Source: Glandiceps talaboti
Taxonomy: Eukaryota; Hemichordata; Enteropneusta; Spengelidae
Assembly (NCBI RefSeq): GCF_964340395.1
Contig: NC_135558.1
Span: forward strand, 23,446,064 to 23,510,063
Direction of reading: 5' to 3'
DNA length: 64,000 bases
Shown here: piece by piece, positions 21,869-33,939 of the stretch
How the letters are laid out: every line of letters starts with the position of its first letter
Numbering within the stretch: position 1 is the stretch's first letter
Notes under the pieces: model-generated
What the model saw: only the letters and a program-made list of their open reading frames with translations
What the model was told of the DNA's origin: nothing
Database searches by the model: none
Position numbers and translations under genes: made by a program

Positions 21869-23711
21869 GATAATTTATACAGGGGATTTCTTCAACATTC
21901 TATTATAGGTAATGCTGAATTGGCAAGATAATTGTTCATGCATCATAACCAAAATATTGGGTTTGCGTCATGAATACCAAGAGATGGTTAAGTTTCCTTG
22001 GTAGTATATATAATACTGCAAGTACCATTTACATGTAATATGCGAGGAAACGTCTAAAAACGCAGATAATGACCGTTTAAAAGAGTTAAACGTTATAATA
22101 TTAATAACATTATGTAACTATTTATTTCGCGACTGAATGCACAACTTGACGCTTTGATTGACAATTCACGTTTATCAACTAAAAAAATAAGGGAAACGTC
22201 ACTTTTTAGTATAATCTGGTTTTCTTTGAATAATGTTCAAAAGTCTTATTTATTGTTCATTGAGCGATCCTAAGATTGAAAATCACCAAAGTTACGCATA
22301 TATTTGAACCGTCACAAAATTGTTCTCACATCGCCACCTAGCGGCAGCTTCAAACACAAAAATAGCTATTCCGAATATATCACTTTTTTGTGGTCCTATA
22401 GACACTCAACACATTCCTTCATATTTCGGCGCGATTTGATAATACTTTAATTAATGTTGACCTCTACCAACTGTCAAGGTAATGTCTAAGTGAAAAATGT
22501 AACACATCGTCATACATTGCCAGTGTTTTCTCAGATAAAATAACCAAAGTGGGAAAAATTATCTTTTCAGCTAGTATTTCTGAGCGCGAAAATGAATGCT
22601 ACCGCATATCATATGTATACTGTATGTCTCTGTGTTCACACATTAGTATATATCTGTGTAAGCTACACAAACTTAGGAGACGGGGCAGGTCACCGACACC
22701 ATGGGCACTAATTGCGGTCAAAACAAATGTTATAATAAATTAGAATAGACTCTGAATATATGAAATCTATGAAATGACAGTGGATTCTCACTTGCCAACA
22801 TATTATAAACTGTTGATACAAAACATAACCGTTCAATACAAAGAGCAAACATGAATTGACTTTCTAAAACACCACCGGATCAATTTCAAATAATTTAAAT
22901 GAATATAGTACGTTATTCTTAAAAATGAAATTACGTCTCTTGTTATCAAATACAAAATATGAACACTGTCAGGCGATTTAAATCGACTGGATATAAAATG
23001 GGACGACTTTGTCTCAGCAATAAATGTTACTGGCAAGTGTAGATAACGTATGTTAAGACTATAATAAAACTGCCGTGGAGTTACCGTACACTGGAATAGA
23101 GAAAAGAAAGTTCATGTAGACAGAATAAACCGGATAGCTCCTGACAAAAATACCCACGTAATTCACAAATACTTGTTCAAATGAAATTCACTATAACTAA
23201 ACAAATAGTTGAACTTGATAATCCATGGAAAGTACCGTGTAATCTCGTCCGTATTCAGCAATGAATTCACAATTGAATTTAGAAATCCCTCGAAGGAGTG
23301 TCTTGTCTCTCGACGGACAAAGCTGTGTCCCTCCTCACAATTCTGGCAGACAAAAACGCGAAGTTTGAGAGCAACGAATCGAAAGTTTTCAATGTAAATT
23401 GAATGTGGAAATGTTGGTTGTTTTAAAAGTGATAGCAAACTTATGGGTCGTACATATCCACTTATATTACCTTGAAAATGATTTCTCAAGACAAGCTTCT
23501 TTGTCAATGTTAACAACATGTACCCAAGGTAAGATAGGAATTCTTTCTTGTCAAATAAGATATCCAAATGTATATGTTTTGAATACTTAATTCGCTGATC
23601 ATTATTCTCCAAAGCTATAGAGCGTTGTTTCTACTATGTCTATTCTTAGAGTAATGTATCGCTGATCAAAAGACAACCAATTATTTATATGTATGAATTA
23701 TTTCTTTTCAT
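21869..23711. other. No recognised gene; 149-codon minus-strand ORF at 23163-23612
   Basis: AT-rich sequence. The ORF at 23163-23612 (minus) starts MENNDQRIKYSKHIHLDI and is rich in Phe, Leu and Ser. I recognise no domain and see no promoter or splice signals. GCCACCTAGCGGCAG at about 22333 is a short GC-rich motif of unknown meaning. Nothing else stands out. Confidence 0.35.
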
Positions 23712-23990
23712 TATTTCAAGAGAATCGTGAAAAAATTGCCGAATTGAACAAATGGAAGACAGAACTTGAACAGAAACAGAGGGGAGTTTATGGCAAATAA
23801 GACGGAGTAGAAGAGAAACTCAAAGATCTTGAGAAAAGAAATTAAATACTTGACGGCACTCAGCAACAGAGCTCTACAAAATCCAAAAATGAACTCGTAC
23901 AGAGAAAGAGATCTGAGATTAGAGAGATAACAGTCTTCAGGAAAACGACCTCATCAATTACTTTAGTCCGATGGGTATTGTTTCAAATGT
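23712..23990 (+). pseudogene. Decayed coiled-coil-like coding segment
   Basis: After TTTCATTATTTCAAG the plus strand reads ENREKIAELNKWKTELEQKQ, a heptad-like charged stretch, then meets a TAA. The same frame resumes as DGVEEKLKDLEKRN and stops again, and later pieces (KNELVQRKRSEIREI) are open in the same frame. Composition is far from random and typical of a coiled coil, but two in-frame stops and possible frameshifts mean it is not translated as it stands. It could be a relic host exon or a retrocopy. The parent gene is not identified. Confidence 0.4.
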
Positions 23991-24941
23991 TGTACTTGGT
24001 TTAATCCGGGTTCAGAACTATTTGTCAGCAATTATTCAAAACTAGTGACCTTACGGACACGTGAGCTTAATGAGGGGTCATATGTGACTGGAAGTTTATA
24101 TCGCACTCCATCTCCATCCCAGTCGAAAATTTCAAGTCACGAATTTCAAGTTTTGTGTTTGGAACAAAAGCTTAACAGAATACATTGGTTCACCAACAAA
24201 GTTGTATTTAGCTTGTATCATATTTATGAATACACATATAGTATGTTGGCATATACTGTATGGGATACCGATATGTGTGAACAGATATACTTTACACAGT
24301 ATGTGGGTATACGTATATACTATTATGTATATGAACACATATTTAAGTAATAACACATGCCAGCGAGGGCAATATAACCAGTTAGTGCCTGCCGAAGGGT
24401 TGACACTCTTTACCAAAATTTTGATGATGCCGGGCATTAGTCTCTGCACGAGCGGGAAATATCACCTTGTGGGCAATAGCCCAGTTAAAATCGGTCACGT
24501 GATACGAGTCTGACCAATCACAGCCTTCGGAAGAACGCCGAGGTGTAATAAATACGGAATATAGATATCCAAGTATACCATAAGGATACATATATACACA
24601 GCCATGGTGTGTATGGTGCCCCAATTTGTTTTCACTTATATATTGTTGTTTTTTATTCCAATGGTTTAATTACGTATGTGTCATCTTTTGACTGTCAACT
24701 GGCACCTGTTGATACATAGGCCATCTCATGACACCTAGATCTACATTTGATTCGTTTGTCTTTGTAACTAAAACCATCAACTGGATCGTCGGATCCGTGC
24801 AAGTTCTCCATGTACCAGTTGTAATTGTCACGATGATTCCAAGAATGAGTCAGAATTCTGATAGGTTACTGGCAATACCTTTAATACTGAAAGTGTAATA
24901 AAGTGAACAATTAATGTTGAGGATCATTTTAACCTCCAAAT
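23991..24941. other. No gene seen
   Basis: Unique sequence with several short chance ORFs on both strands near 24045-24624. The stretch 24360-24540 is GC-richer (CCTGCCGAAGGGTTGACAC, GGTCACGTGATACGAG) and could be a fragment of a dispersed element, but I could not find its ends. Confidence 0.3.
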
Positions 24942-25012
24942 TGACACCTTTAACTCCCCAGTTAGTGGTTGCTATTGACACCTTTAACTCCCCAGTTAGT
25001 GGTTGCTATTAC
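24942..25012. repeat. 35-bp direct duplication, two copies
   Basis: The block TGACACCTTTAACTCCCCAG TTAGTGGTTGCTATT is present twice back to back. It stands just upstream of the Gypsy gag fragment. Confidence 0.85.
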
Positions 25013-25501
25013 TTCATAACAAACACAAAGCGGCGACGCAAAAAATGCTCCCTATGTTCACCTGCGATGGTCATTATCCCCATGATGGTAAATGTCCGGC
25101 GAGGGGAAAGGAATGCAATTCGTGTGGAAAGTTAAATCACTTTGCTAAGGTCTGTCGTTCCAAGACAAAACAACGACCTAAAGAACGGACAATCACACAG
25201 AAACAACAATCTGTAAGATAGATTGACGTTTTGCACTGACGAATCCAGCTCAGACAGCGAAACTGAAGAGAAAAATCAGTATCTGTTCAGTATCAACACT
25301 CAGCAAGTGCATACGTACACGAACACACCCCAACATCCGACAGCGGATATCACTATCAGTACTAGTGGTAAAACGTTTATCTTTATCATCGACACTGGCA
25401 CATCAGTCAACGTTCTCGAAGAACACGACTTCATGAAACTGAAAGATGAAGTAAATATTCGACACTCTAATACGTTAATGCCATCATCGTCGCCAGTATA
25501 A
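25003..25501 (+). pseudogene. Ty3/Gypsy-like fragment: gag zinc knuckle and aspartic protease
   Basis: The frame 25003-25221 carries a CCHC zinc knuckle, CNSCGKLNHFAKVC, matching CX2CX4HX4C exactly, in a basic context (KTKQRPKERT) as expected for a nucleocapsid. The frame 25223-25501, separated by a stop and in another frame, carries TFIFIIDTGTSVNVL, the DTG active site of a retropepsin-type protease, followed by EEHDFMKL. This order, knuckle then protease, is typical of Ty3/Gypsy gag-pol. Reverse transcriptase, RNase H, integrase and LTRs are not found; sequence after 25501 is unrelated. It is a dead fragment. Confidence 0.85.
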
Positions 25502-25795
25502 TTTACTATAAAGTCTTTTTGGTGGATGTGTATGTAGTTATGTGAGTGGGTTGATATAGACAGACACAGAAGACAGTGTTCACTACTTGAATGCTTTAAT
25601 ACTACGGTATGACACTTTATTCACAAATGTACAGATAAGGATCAGTTATACTTTGATGAGGAGGTGGTATGTGTGTGTTAAAGTCATTAGGACCACTTGA
25701 TACTGCATGGGTATGTTAAAATGATTCGAATAAGCCTCACCACGAAAATATAATATCTGCCATTTTGTCCATTTGTTAATTTTCTGTTCAGTAAC
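25502..25795. other. No gene seen
   Basis: Spacer between the Gypsy fragment and the 35-bp minisatellite. Confidence 0.35.
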
Positions 25796-26042
25796 GAAGT
25801 TGGAAGATGGAGGTCGGAAGTTGGCACTTGGGAGTTGGAAGATGGAGGTCGGAAGTTGACACTTGGAAGTTGGAAGATGGAGGTCGGAAGTTGACACTTG
25901 GGAGTTGAAAGTTGGAGGTCGGAAGTTGACACTTGGAAGTTGGAAGATGGAGGTCGGAAGTTGACACTTGGGAGTTGGAAGTTGGAAGTCGGAAAAAGTT
26001 GGAAGTTGGAAATTAAAAGTTGGAAGTCGGAAATTAGAAGTC
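25796..26042. repeat. 35-bp minisatellite, ~5 full copies plus degenerate tail
   Basis: The unit is GGAAGTTGACACTTGGGAG TTGGAAGATGGAGGTC. The last part (25975-26040) degenerates to GGAAGTTGGAAGTC variants. It is strongly purine-rich on the plus strand. Confidence 0.9.
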
Positions 26043-26689
26043 CCCTGTCGGCTTTCGTACTTTGATAATAAAACCAAGTATGTGGCCAATTACTTTGTTT
26101 TGTACCGAAATGGATAATCTAAAGTTAGCACAGTCTTGATCAGTGATTATCAGTTGTCGGTGTTCAATTGGATTCTAAACTGAACAACTTAAAGATTATT
26201 TACGACCTCGAGGTGCATTTCACGTCCAGAAATATGTTAAGAGGGGCTTTAAAATAACACACGAATTGAAAGTAGCGAAATTAAATTGTAAGATTAGAGA
26301 AATAACATATTGTTTCAGTGCAAGGAGAGATGGGTTTCATTATCTTGAAGGCAAATTGATTTGTCATATTTGGTTATGCATTCTGATGTGTAAGATGGAT
26401 GGATTGATCTACGTGTTATGAATACAAAATTATAGGCTGAGGTCAGAATTTACGGTAGGGGGAGATATTGGGGGGGGGGGGCATGAAAAAAATTGAGGGT
26501 TCAAAGGTTGCATAAAAATTATGATTGTCTGAAAGGGGACCCCGAAATATTTTGCCCATGATTTGAGCCAATTTAAATCTCAGGAGCGGTTGTTTGCCGA
26601 GAAAATTTAAAAAATGTTTCGCGGCTTCGCTGCAATACCTTCTAAAACCGATATTCAGTGATTCAGTTGGGTGACAGCTATGCGAATGT
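26043..26689. other. No gene seen; G run at 26470
   Basis: Unique AT-rich sequence; a run of about 11 G at 26470-26480 resembles the G-run transposon families but has no partner end. Confidence 0.35.
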
Positions 26690-26701
26690 ATGTGTATGCC
26701 T

Positions 26702-26704
26702 TCC

Positions 26705-26797
<93 letters not shown>

Positions 26798-26885
26798 TCT
26801 CTCTAGTCTCTGTATCTGACTATCTCTGTGTGTCTCTCTCTATGTGTGTCTCTTTCTCTCCCTCTCTCTTTCTCTATCTCTTTCT
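26702..26885. repeat. (CTGT)n microsatellite and pyrimidine tract
   Basis: About 23 CTGT units with one GTGT interruption at 26764, followed by TCTC-rich sequence to about 26885. The ORF reading CLSVCLSV is an artefact of the repeat. Confidence 0.95.
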
Positions 26886-27724
26886 CTGTGGAGATTTTTT
26901 TGAACATTCAAACCTCATATCAGAAGCGTTCGTTTGCATTGTACTTTGCAAAACAGTACGCTTAATTTATTACCCCATACATATACTTATTAGCCAGGCG
27001 AATGTGTGTGTCAGCCAAAGTCTGTACAAGTTGAAGTGTAGGTAATATAGCCATGCAGTTGTATAGTAATGTATTGACTCGAGTAAAATTGGGGTATTGA
27101 AGACAATTTTCAAATACTCTATGGCTTTCGATAATGTGTATGTTTTTGAAATGTTATGCCATAAATGGCCTCCTACATGTCCTTATTCTTAAAAAGTGCT
27201 TACTGTGGGACACCCCCTCCCACTAGCTATCATGGGGGCTGCTGCCCATAATCAAGAGAAACCCTGCTGAAAGAGAAACCCTGCTGGATAAATATCTCCA
27301 AGTATAGATTTTAGCCCAATGTGAGACCTTTTTCGCAAATCCCACATATATTTGTAAATAAATAAATAAATAAATAAATAAATATCTTATTGTTATGTAT
27401 GAATGCTAAAGTTGATTTCCACTGTTATTTTTTTATGTAGTGTACTATACTCTATATCTCTGACGTGTTGTTGAAAGAATTATACTTGGGTCATTTATTT
27501 GTGAGATTACACGTCAATTTGGACCACTGAGCTGTTAATATCGAATGTTATGGTTGCTGTGACCACGATCGAACTCAACCCATCTAATACCTGCAGTATG
27601 TAGTTCAGGATGGCTTATTAACTGCGCATGCTCAGTTAGCGTTCTATGTATGAGCGAACGAACGAACGCGTCCTGCAGTGCGTTCTATTGCTGTTGCTAC
27701 TGGTGGGGTTCATACAATACTTAC
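26886..27724. other. No gene seen; dispersed motif and (AATA)n tract
   Basis: AAATGGCCTCCTACATGTCC at about 27165 matches a block near 36770 inside the hAT-like element and, less well, one near 16973, so it is part of a dispersed repeat. An (AATA)n run lies at 27356-27383. The sequence around 27640-27670 has GAACGAACGAACG. Confidence 0.45.
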
Positions 27725-27919
27725 AGTTACAGGCTTAATTCGGATCAGAGCGAAACAGATGTGTCTATTGGTAGTATTACACTGCTGAAGAATGACAAAG
27801 TGTGAAGTTTGATTAAGACAACATTCAGAACATTTATAGGAAACAATAATTTGACTGGAGTTTAGATTTTCATTAATTATCAGGTGAGTGTTAAACTGTC
27901 TACATCCCGGAACAAGTGT
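27725..27919 (-). CDS. Candidate minus-strand exon, Cys-rich and N-glycosylation-site-rich
   Basis: On the minus strand, TTCTACTGCAG is followed by 65 open codons ending in ACT and a perfect donor GTAAGT. The product reads TLVPGCRQFNTHLIINENLN, then SSQIIVSYKCSECC, then LNQTSHFVILQQCNTT. It has six Cys in 65 residues and three N-X-S/T sequons (NSS, NQT, NTT), the look of an extracellular or secreted domain. Phase is 0 at both ends. I do not recognise the family. The open frame extends upstream of the acceptor, and no flanking exon of matching phase was found with confidence, so chance remains possible. Confidence 0.3.
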
Positions 27920-29310
27920 CTGCAGTAGAATTTTAAGTGCGTGACCAATTAAGGACACGTTTACTTTTTTTCCAGTTTCGTAAATTTTGACAAAGCCATT
28001 TTGACCCTTAACTGTCAGATAAAACCCCCAAAATAAGCAAAGTTTACTTCCAAGTAAATGAACAGCGAAGACTCGTGCGATAACCTTAGGCCTTCATCAC
28101 ATCAATAAGGACATGACGCAAATATTAGGTTCTTAGTTTGAAATTACACAATTTTTCCGGACTACCTGTTATTAAATTAATAAATATTAACATGGCAAGA
28201 ATTTCGTACATCTGGCTAAAGTAGGGTTGTTTGTGGTCCTAATCCCCAGTTCATAAACAGTATTAATTGTTTAGCAACACCGAAGTTTGAGTATAGGATA
28301 CAAAGGTATGACAGACAAAGGAGATACAGTTTCAAGTTACATTATATTAAATGTATGAGTACCACGAGTGTTTCATTGATAACTATATTCTGAAGCGAAC
28401 ACAGATTAACGGAATGTATATAACAGGATACTGGCGTTGCCATAGTTCACATCACATATAAGATGTCCCTCGGTCATGATACATAATTGCACACGAACTT
28501 TGATTTACAACATTGCCAGTTTCACCCCGGGGATCCTGTTCATTCAGAATTGAGAAGTGTAACTACAGTAACTGTACAATGACAATAGCAATGTACGTGT
28601 CAGAACTAGGGTAATGATCATTGACAAAGTGGTAAAGAACGCGACATAAATTAAACACAGTCCTTGATTTTCATAAGATTTTACAATTTTTTTTCACTCA
28701 AACACTTACGATATGTTTTGATGCATTTGCTATCATTTTCAAACAGAAAAAAAATCTTATCGTCCAGAGTCAAAGTGAAATTAGCATATACAGTGTAATG
28801 TAATGAAAACTTTGATTTAAAAAGTGCATTGAAAAAATAATTATGATAAAAATCGGAGTCACTCAAAATCTGACACGTGTGGTTGTTAGGAAAAAAGGGG
28901 GTTAACAGTACACATATTTATTCTAAGGTGCTATATGTTTAAACAGATTGGAAAATTCCGGTCCTAATGTTTGTAGTGTTGTCAATACAACGGAAACGTA
29001 CACACGACCAGGTGTCAAAATGTCAAAATTAACATATTAGTGAAGTCTAATTGTATATTTGTTCAGCTATACAATTACGAACATATTTCTGTTTCTCTGG
29101 CAAACTAATTAGAATGTACATGGAGTAATTACCTTTCCTATTGGAATACAAACCAACAATACTTGTGCTGATGAAGTATAATTTGAATTCTGAATTGTTA
29201 TTAGAACATGGAACAGAAAATTATTTGATACAAAGGTTGTTCATTCAAAATGTAACCGTAGACCCATTTGCAACTCAAGTTGGTATACTTACAAATAGTC
29301 TTTAAGATAT
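27920..29310. other. Mostly unassigned sequence
   Basis: Apart from the weak exon at 28710-28809, I see no gene, repeat or element in this AT-rich stretch. Confidence 0.35.
28710..28809 (-). CDS. Weak candidate minus-strand exon
   Basis: On the minus strand AAATCAAAG is followed by 33 codons and one base, then the strong donor GTAAGTG. The peptide includes FSLHYTVYANFTLTLDDKI and FFLFENDSKCIKTY, which looks like an alternating strand pattern with an NFT sequon. The acceptor has a poor pyrimidine tract, and the phase-1 end does not join to the phase-0 exon at 27919. It is listed because two plausible exons lie on the same strand within 1 kb. Confidence 0.2.
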
Positions 29311-32300
29311 ATTAAAGACTCACTCCCGACACACATTTCTTTCCGGAAATCTTTTTTTTTTATTTTTTATTTTTTATATATCTTCAGTTTTAATTTGATA
29401 ACATGGACTGTCTGTATCTGTAAATAAATAATTTTGCATCGCTATATTTTTTCAGAATATAATTATAGTGGAAATCAGACATTAAAGTTTTACTAAGATC
29501 TAGAATAGCCATCCCAGCATATACTGGTCTGTTAAGATCTAGAATAGCCACCCCAACATATACTGGTCTGTTAAGATCTAGAATAGCCATCCCAACATAT
29601 ACTGGTCTGTTAAGATCTAGAATAGCCATCCCAACATATACTGGTCTACTAAGATCTAGAATAGCCATCCCAACATATACTGGTCTGTTAAGATCTAGAA
29701 TAGCCATCCCAACATATACTGGTCTATTAAGATCTAGAATAGCCATCCCAACATATACTGGTCTACTAAGATCTAGAATAGCCATCCCAACATGTACTGG
29801 TCTACTAAGATCTAGAATAGCCATCCCAACATATACTGGTCTACTAAGATCTAGAATAGCCATCCCAACATATACTGGTCTACTAAGATCTAGAATAGCC
29901 ATCCCAACATGTACTGGTCTACTAAGATCTAGAATAGCCATCCCAACATATACTGGTCTACTAAGATCTAGAATAGCCATCCCAACATATACTGGTCTAT
30001 TAAGATCTAGAATAGCCATCCCAACATATACTGGTCTACTAAGATCTAGAATAGCCATCCCAACATATACTGGTCTGTTAAGATCTAGAATAGCCATCCC
30101 AACATATACTGGTCTATTAAGATCTAGAATAGCCATCCCAACATATACTGGTCTACTAAGATCTAGAATAGCCATCCCAACATGTACTGGTCTACTAAGA
30201 TCTAGAATAGCCATCCCAACATATACTGGTCTACTAAGATCTAGAATAGCGATCCCAACATGTACTGGTCTACTAAGATCTAGAATAGCCATCCCAACAT
30301 GTACTGGTCTACTAAGATCTAGAATAGCCATCCCAACATGTACTGGTCTACTAAGATCTAGAATAGCCATCCCAACATATACTGGTCTACTAAGATCTAG
30401 AATAGCCATCCCAACATATACTGGTCTACTAAGATCTAGAATAGCCATCCCAACATATACTGGTCTGTTAAGATCTAGAATAGCCATCCCAACATATACT
30501 GGTCTGTTAAGATCTAGAATAGCCATCCCAACATATACTGGTCTACTAAGATCTAGAATAGCCATCCCAACATGTACTGGTCTACTAAGATCTAGAATAG
30601 CCATCCCAACATATACTGGTCTACTAAGATCTAGAATAGCCATCCCAACATATACTGGTCTACTAAGATCTAGAATAGCCATCCCAACATGTACTGGTCT
30701 ACTAAGATCTAGAATAGCCATCCCAACATATACTGGTCTACTAAGATCTAGAATAGCCATCCCAACATATATTAAAGACTCACTCCCGACACACATTTCT
30801 TTCCGGAAATCTTTTTTTTTTATTTTTTTTTTTTTATATATCTTCAGTTTTAATTTGATAACATGGACTGTCTGTATCTGTAAATAAATAATTTTGCATC
30901 GCTATATTTTTTCAGAATATAATTATAGTGGAAATCAGACATTAAAGTTTTACTAAGATCTAGAATAGCCATCCCAGCATATACTGGTCTGTTAAGATCT
31001 AGAATAGCCACCCCAACATATACTGGTCTGTTAAGATCTAGAATAGCCATCCCAACATATACTGGTCTGTTAAGATCTAGAATAGCCATCCCAACATATA
31101 CTGGTCTACTAAGATCTAGAATAGCCATCCCAACATATACTGGTCTGTTAAGATCTAGAATAGCCATCCCAACATATACTGGTCTATTAAGATCTAGAAT
31201 AGCCATCCCAACATATACTGGTCTACTAAGATCTAGAATAGCCATCCCAACATGTACTGGTCTACTAAGATCTAGAATAGCCATCCCAACATATACTGGT
31301 CTACTAAGATCTAGAATAGCCATCCCAACATATACTGGTCTACTAAGATCTAGAATAGCCATCCCAACATGTACTGGTCTACTAAGATCTAGAATAGCCA
31401 TCCCAACATATACTGGTCTACTAAGATCTAGAATAGCCATCCCAACATATACTGGTCTATTAAGATCTAGAATAGCCATCCCAACATATACTGGTCTACT
31501 AAGATCTAGAATAGCCATCCCAACATATACTGGTCTGTTAAGATCTAGAATAGCCATCCCAACATATACTGGTCTATTAAGATCTAGAATAGCCATCCCA
31601 ACATATACTGGTCTACTAAGATCTAGAATAGCCATCCCAACATGTACTGGTCTACTAAGATCTAGAATAGCCATCCCAACATATACTGGTCTACTAAGAT
31701 CTAGAATAGCGATCCCAACATGTACTGGTCTACTAAGATCTAGAATAGCCATCCCAACATGTACTGGTCTACTAAGATCTAGAATAGCCATCCCAACATG
31801 TACTGGTCTACTAAGATCTAGAATAGCCATCCCAACATATACTGGTCTACTAAGATCTAGAATAGCCATCCCAACATATACTGGTCTACTAAGATCTAGA
31901 ATAGCCATCCCAACATATACTGGTCTGTTAAGATCTAGAATAGCCATCCCAACATATACTGGTCTGTTAAGATCTAGAATAGCCATCCCAACATATACTG
32001 GTCTACTAAGATCTAGAATAGCCATCCCAACATGTACTGGTCTACTAAGATCTAGAATAGCCATCCCAACATATACTGGTCTACTAAGATCTAGAATAGC
32101 GATCCCAACATGTACTGGTCTACTAAGATCTAGAATAGCCATCCCAACATGTACTGGTCTACTAAGATCTAGAATAGCCATCCCAACATATACTGGTCTA
32201 CTAAGATCTAGAATAGCCATCCCAACATATACTGGTCTACTAAGATCTAGAATAGCCATCCAAACATATACTGGTCTACTAAGACCTAGAATAGCCATCC

Positions 32301-33373
32301 CAACATATACTGGTCTACTAAGATCTAGAATAGCCATCCCAACATATACTGGTCTGTTAAGATCTAGAATAGCCATCCCAACATATACTGGCCTACTAAG
32401 ATCTAGAATAGCCATCCCAACATATACTGGTCTACTAAGATCTAGAATAGCCATCCCAACATATACTGGTCTACTAAGATCTAGAATAGCCATGCCAACA
32501 TATACTGGTCTACTAAGATCTAGAATAGCCATCCCAACATATACTGGTCTGTTAAGATCTAGAATAGCCATCCCATTATATACTGGTCTGTTAAGATCTA
32601 GAATAGCCATCCCAACATATACTGGTCTACTAAGATCTAGAATAGCCATCCCAACATATACTGGTCTGTTAAGATCTAGAATAGCCATCCCAACATATAC
32701 TGGTCTGTTAAGATCTAGAATAGCCATCCCAACATATACTGGTCTGTTAAGATCTAGAATAGCCATCCCAACATATACTGGTCTACTAAGATCTAGAATA
32801 GACATCCCATTATATACTGGTCTACTAAGATCTAGAATAGCCATCCCAACATATACTGGTCTACTAAGATCTAGAATAGCCATCCCAACATATACTGGTC
32901 TGTTAAGATCTAGAATAGACATCCCATTATATACTGGTCTGCTAAGATCTAGAATAGCCATCCCAACATATACTGGTCTACTAAGATCTAGAATAGCCAT
33001 CCCATTATATACTGGTCTACTAAGATCTAGAATAGCCATCCCAACATATACTGGTCTACTAAGATCTAGAATAGCCATCCCAACATATACTGGTCTACTA
33101 AGATCTAGAATAGCCATCCCAACATATACTGGTCTACTAAGATCTAGAATAGCCATCCCAACATATACTGGTCTGTTAAGATCTAGAATAGCCATCCCAA
33201 CATATACTGGTCTACTAAGATCTAGAATAGCCATCCCAACATATACTGGTCTACTAAGATCTAGAATAGCCATCCCAACATATACTGGTCTGTTAAGATC
33301 TAGAATAGCCATCCCAACATATACTGGTCTACTAAGATCTAGAATAGCCATCCCAACATATACTGGTCTGTTA
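29311..33373. repeat. 39-bp satellite, ~94 copies, including a 1460-bp tandem duplication
   Basis: The unit begins AGATCTAGAATAGCCATCCC and continues AACATATACTGGTCTACTA (39 bp). Variants are CTACTA/CTGTTA/CTATTA, ATATAC/ATGTAC and a CCATTATATAC form confined to about 32570-33010. A unique 195-bp flank (starting ATTAAAGACTCACTCCCGAC) plus about 32 units, at 29311-30770, is repeated from 30771 with offset exactly 1460 where checked. The second array then runs on to 33373. Since 39 is divisible by 3 the minus strand is open for 468 and 833 codons (VGMAILDLSRPVY repeated), ending in the same unique tail because the flank is duplicated. I treat these as array artefacts. Confidence 0.95.
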
Positions 33374-33649
33374 AGAACTGAACATTCGTTTATATTTTAC
33401 TACTTACAAAGGTAGGTTTACTACTATATTTCAAAAACTTTCTTGTATTAGTGACTAGTTTAACATCAACTCTCTTTCTTTCTTAGATTTTCCATAGTCT
33501 TTCAAAAATACAGAATTATTCATGAGTTTGAAGAAGTCTTTTTCAAGACTAGTTTTAGCTTGCTTCCTTGTTTCTATATTATATAATTAATATATTGTTT
33601 TAGCCAAGGTGTTTGATCAAATGTAAATAGGTAGGCAAATATTAGTCTA
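33374..33649. other. No gene seen
   Basis: AT-rich spacer between the 39-bp satellite and the TIR element. Confidence 0.4.
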
Positions 33650-33939
33650 GCTGCTAGACCTCGGGTGTTCTTCCGAAACAATATGATAAGGGGAGAACCT
33701 TTTGATTTCTGGGAGGGGGAGGGCAGGAGGAAGTGGGTATGGCAGCAGATAAAATTTCTTTTTTCTATTGTCAGTCCTGCATAAAATTATTTTTTCCATA
33801 TGCATAAGCAATGCAAATTATTTTTTCTCGGTTACCAATTGGAGGCGTGCCGTCTAAGGCGACGCTAATATTTTCAATATTTGTGAGTGAGCTCTATGTT
33901 TTTTTTCAAGCACTTATGATATAAGGCTGCTTTCACACA

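Noticed and set aside
21061-21931. ORFs reading ITLPDPYIISYSKSTHV repeats
   Set aside because: A 51-bp period keeps one frame open; the frame is lost wherever a unit changes length, and there are no flanking coding signals.
24045-24624. Overlapping ORFs on both strands
   Set aside because: Short, mutually overlapping, with low-complexity Tyr/Ile-rich translations and no recognisable motif.
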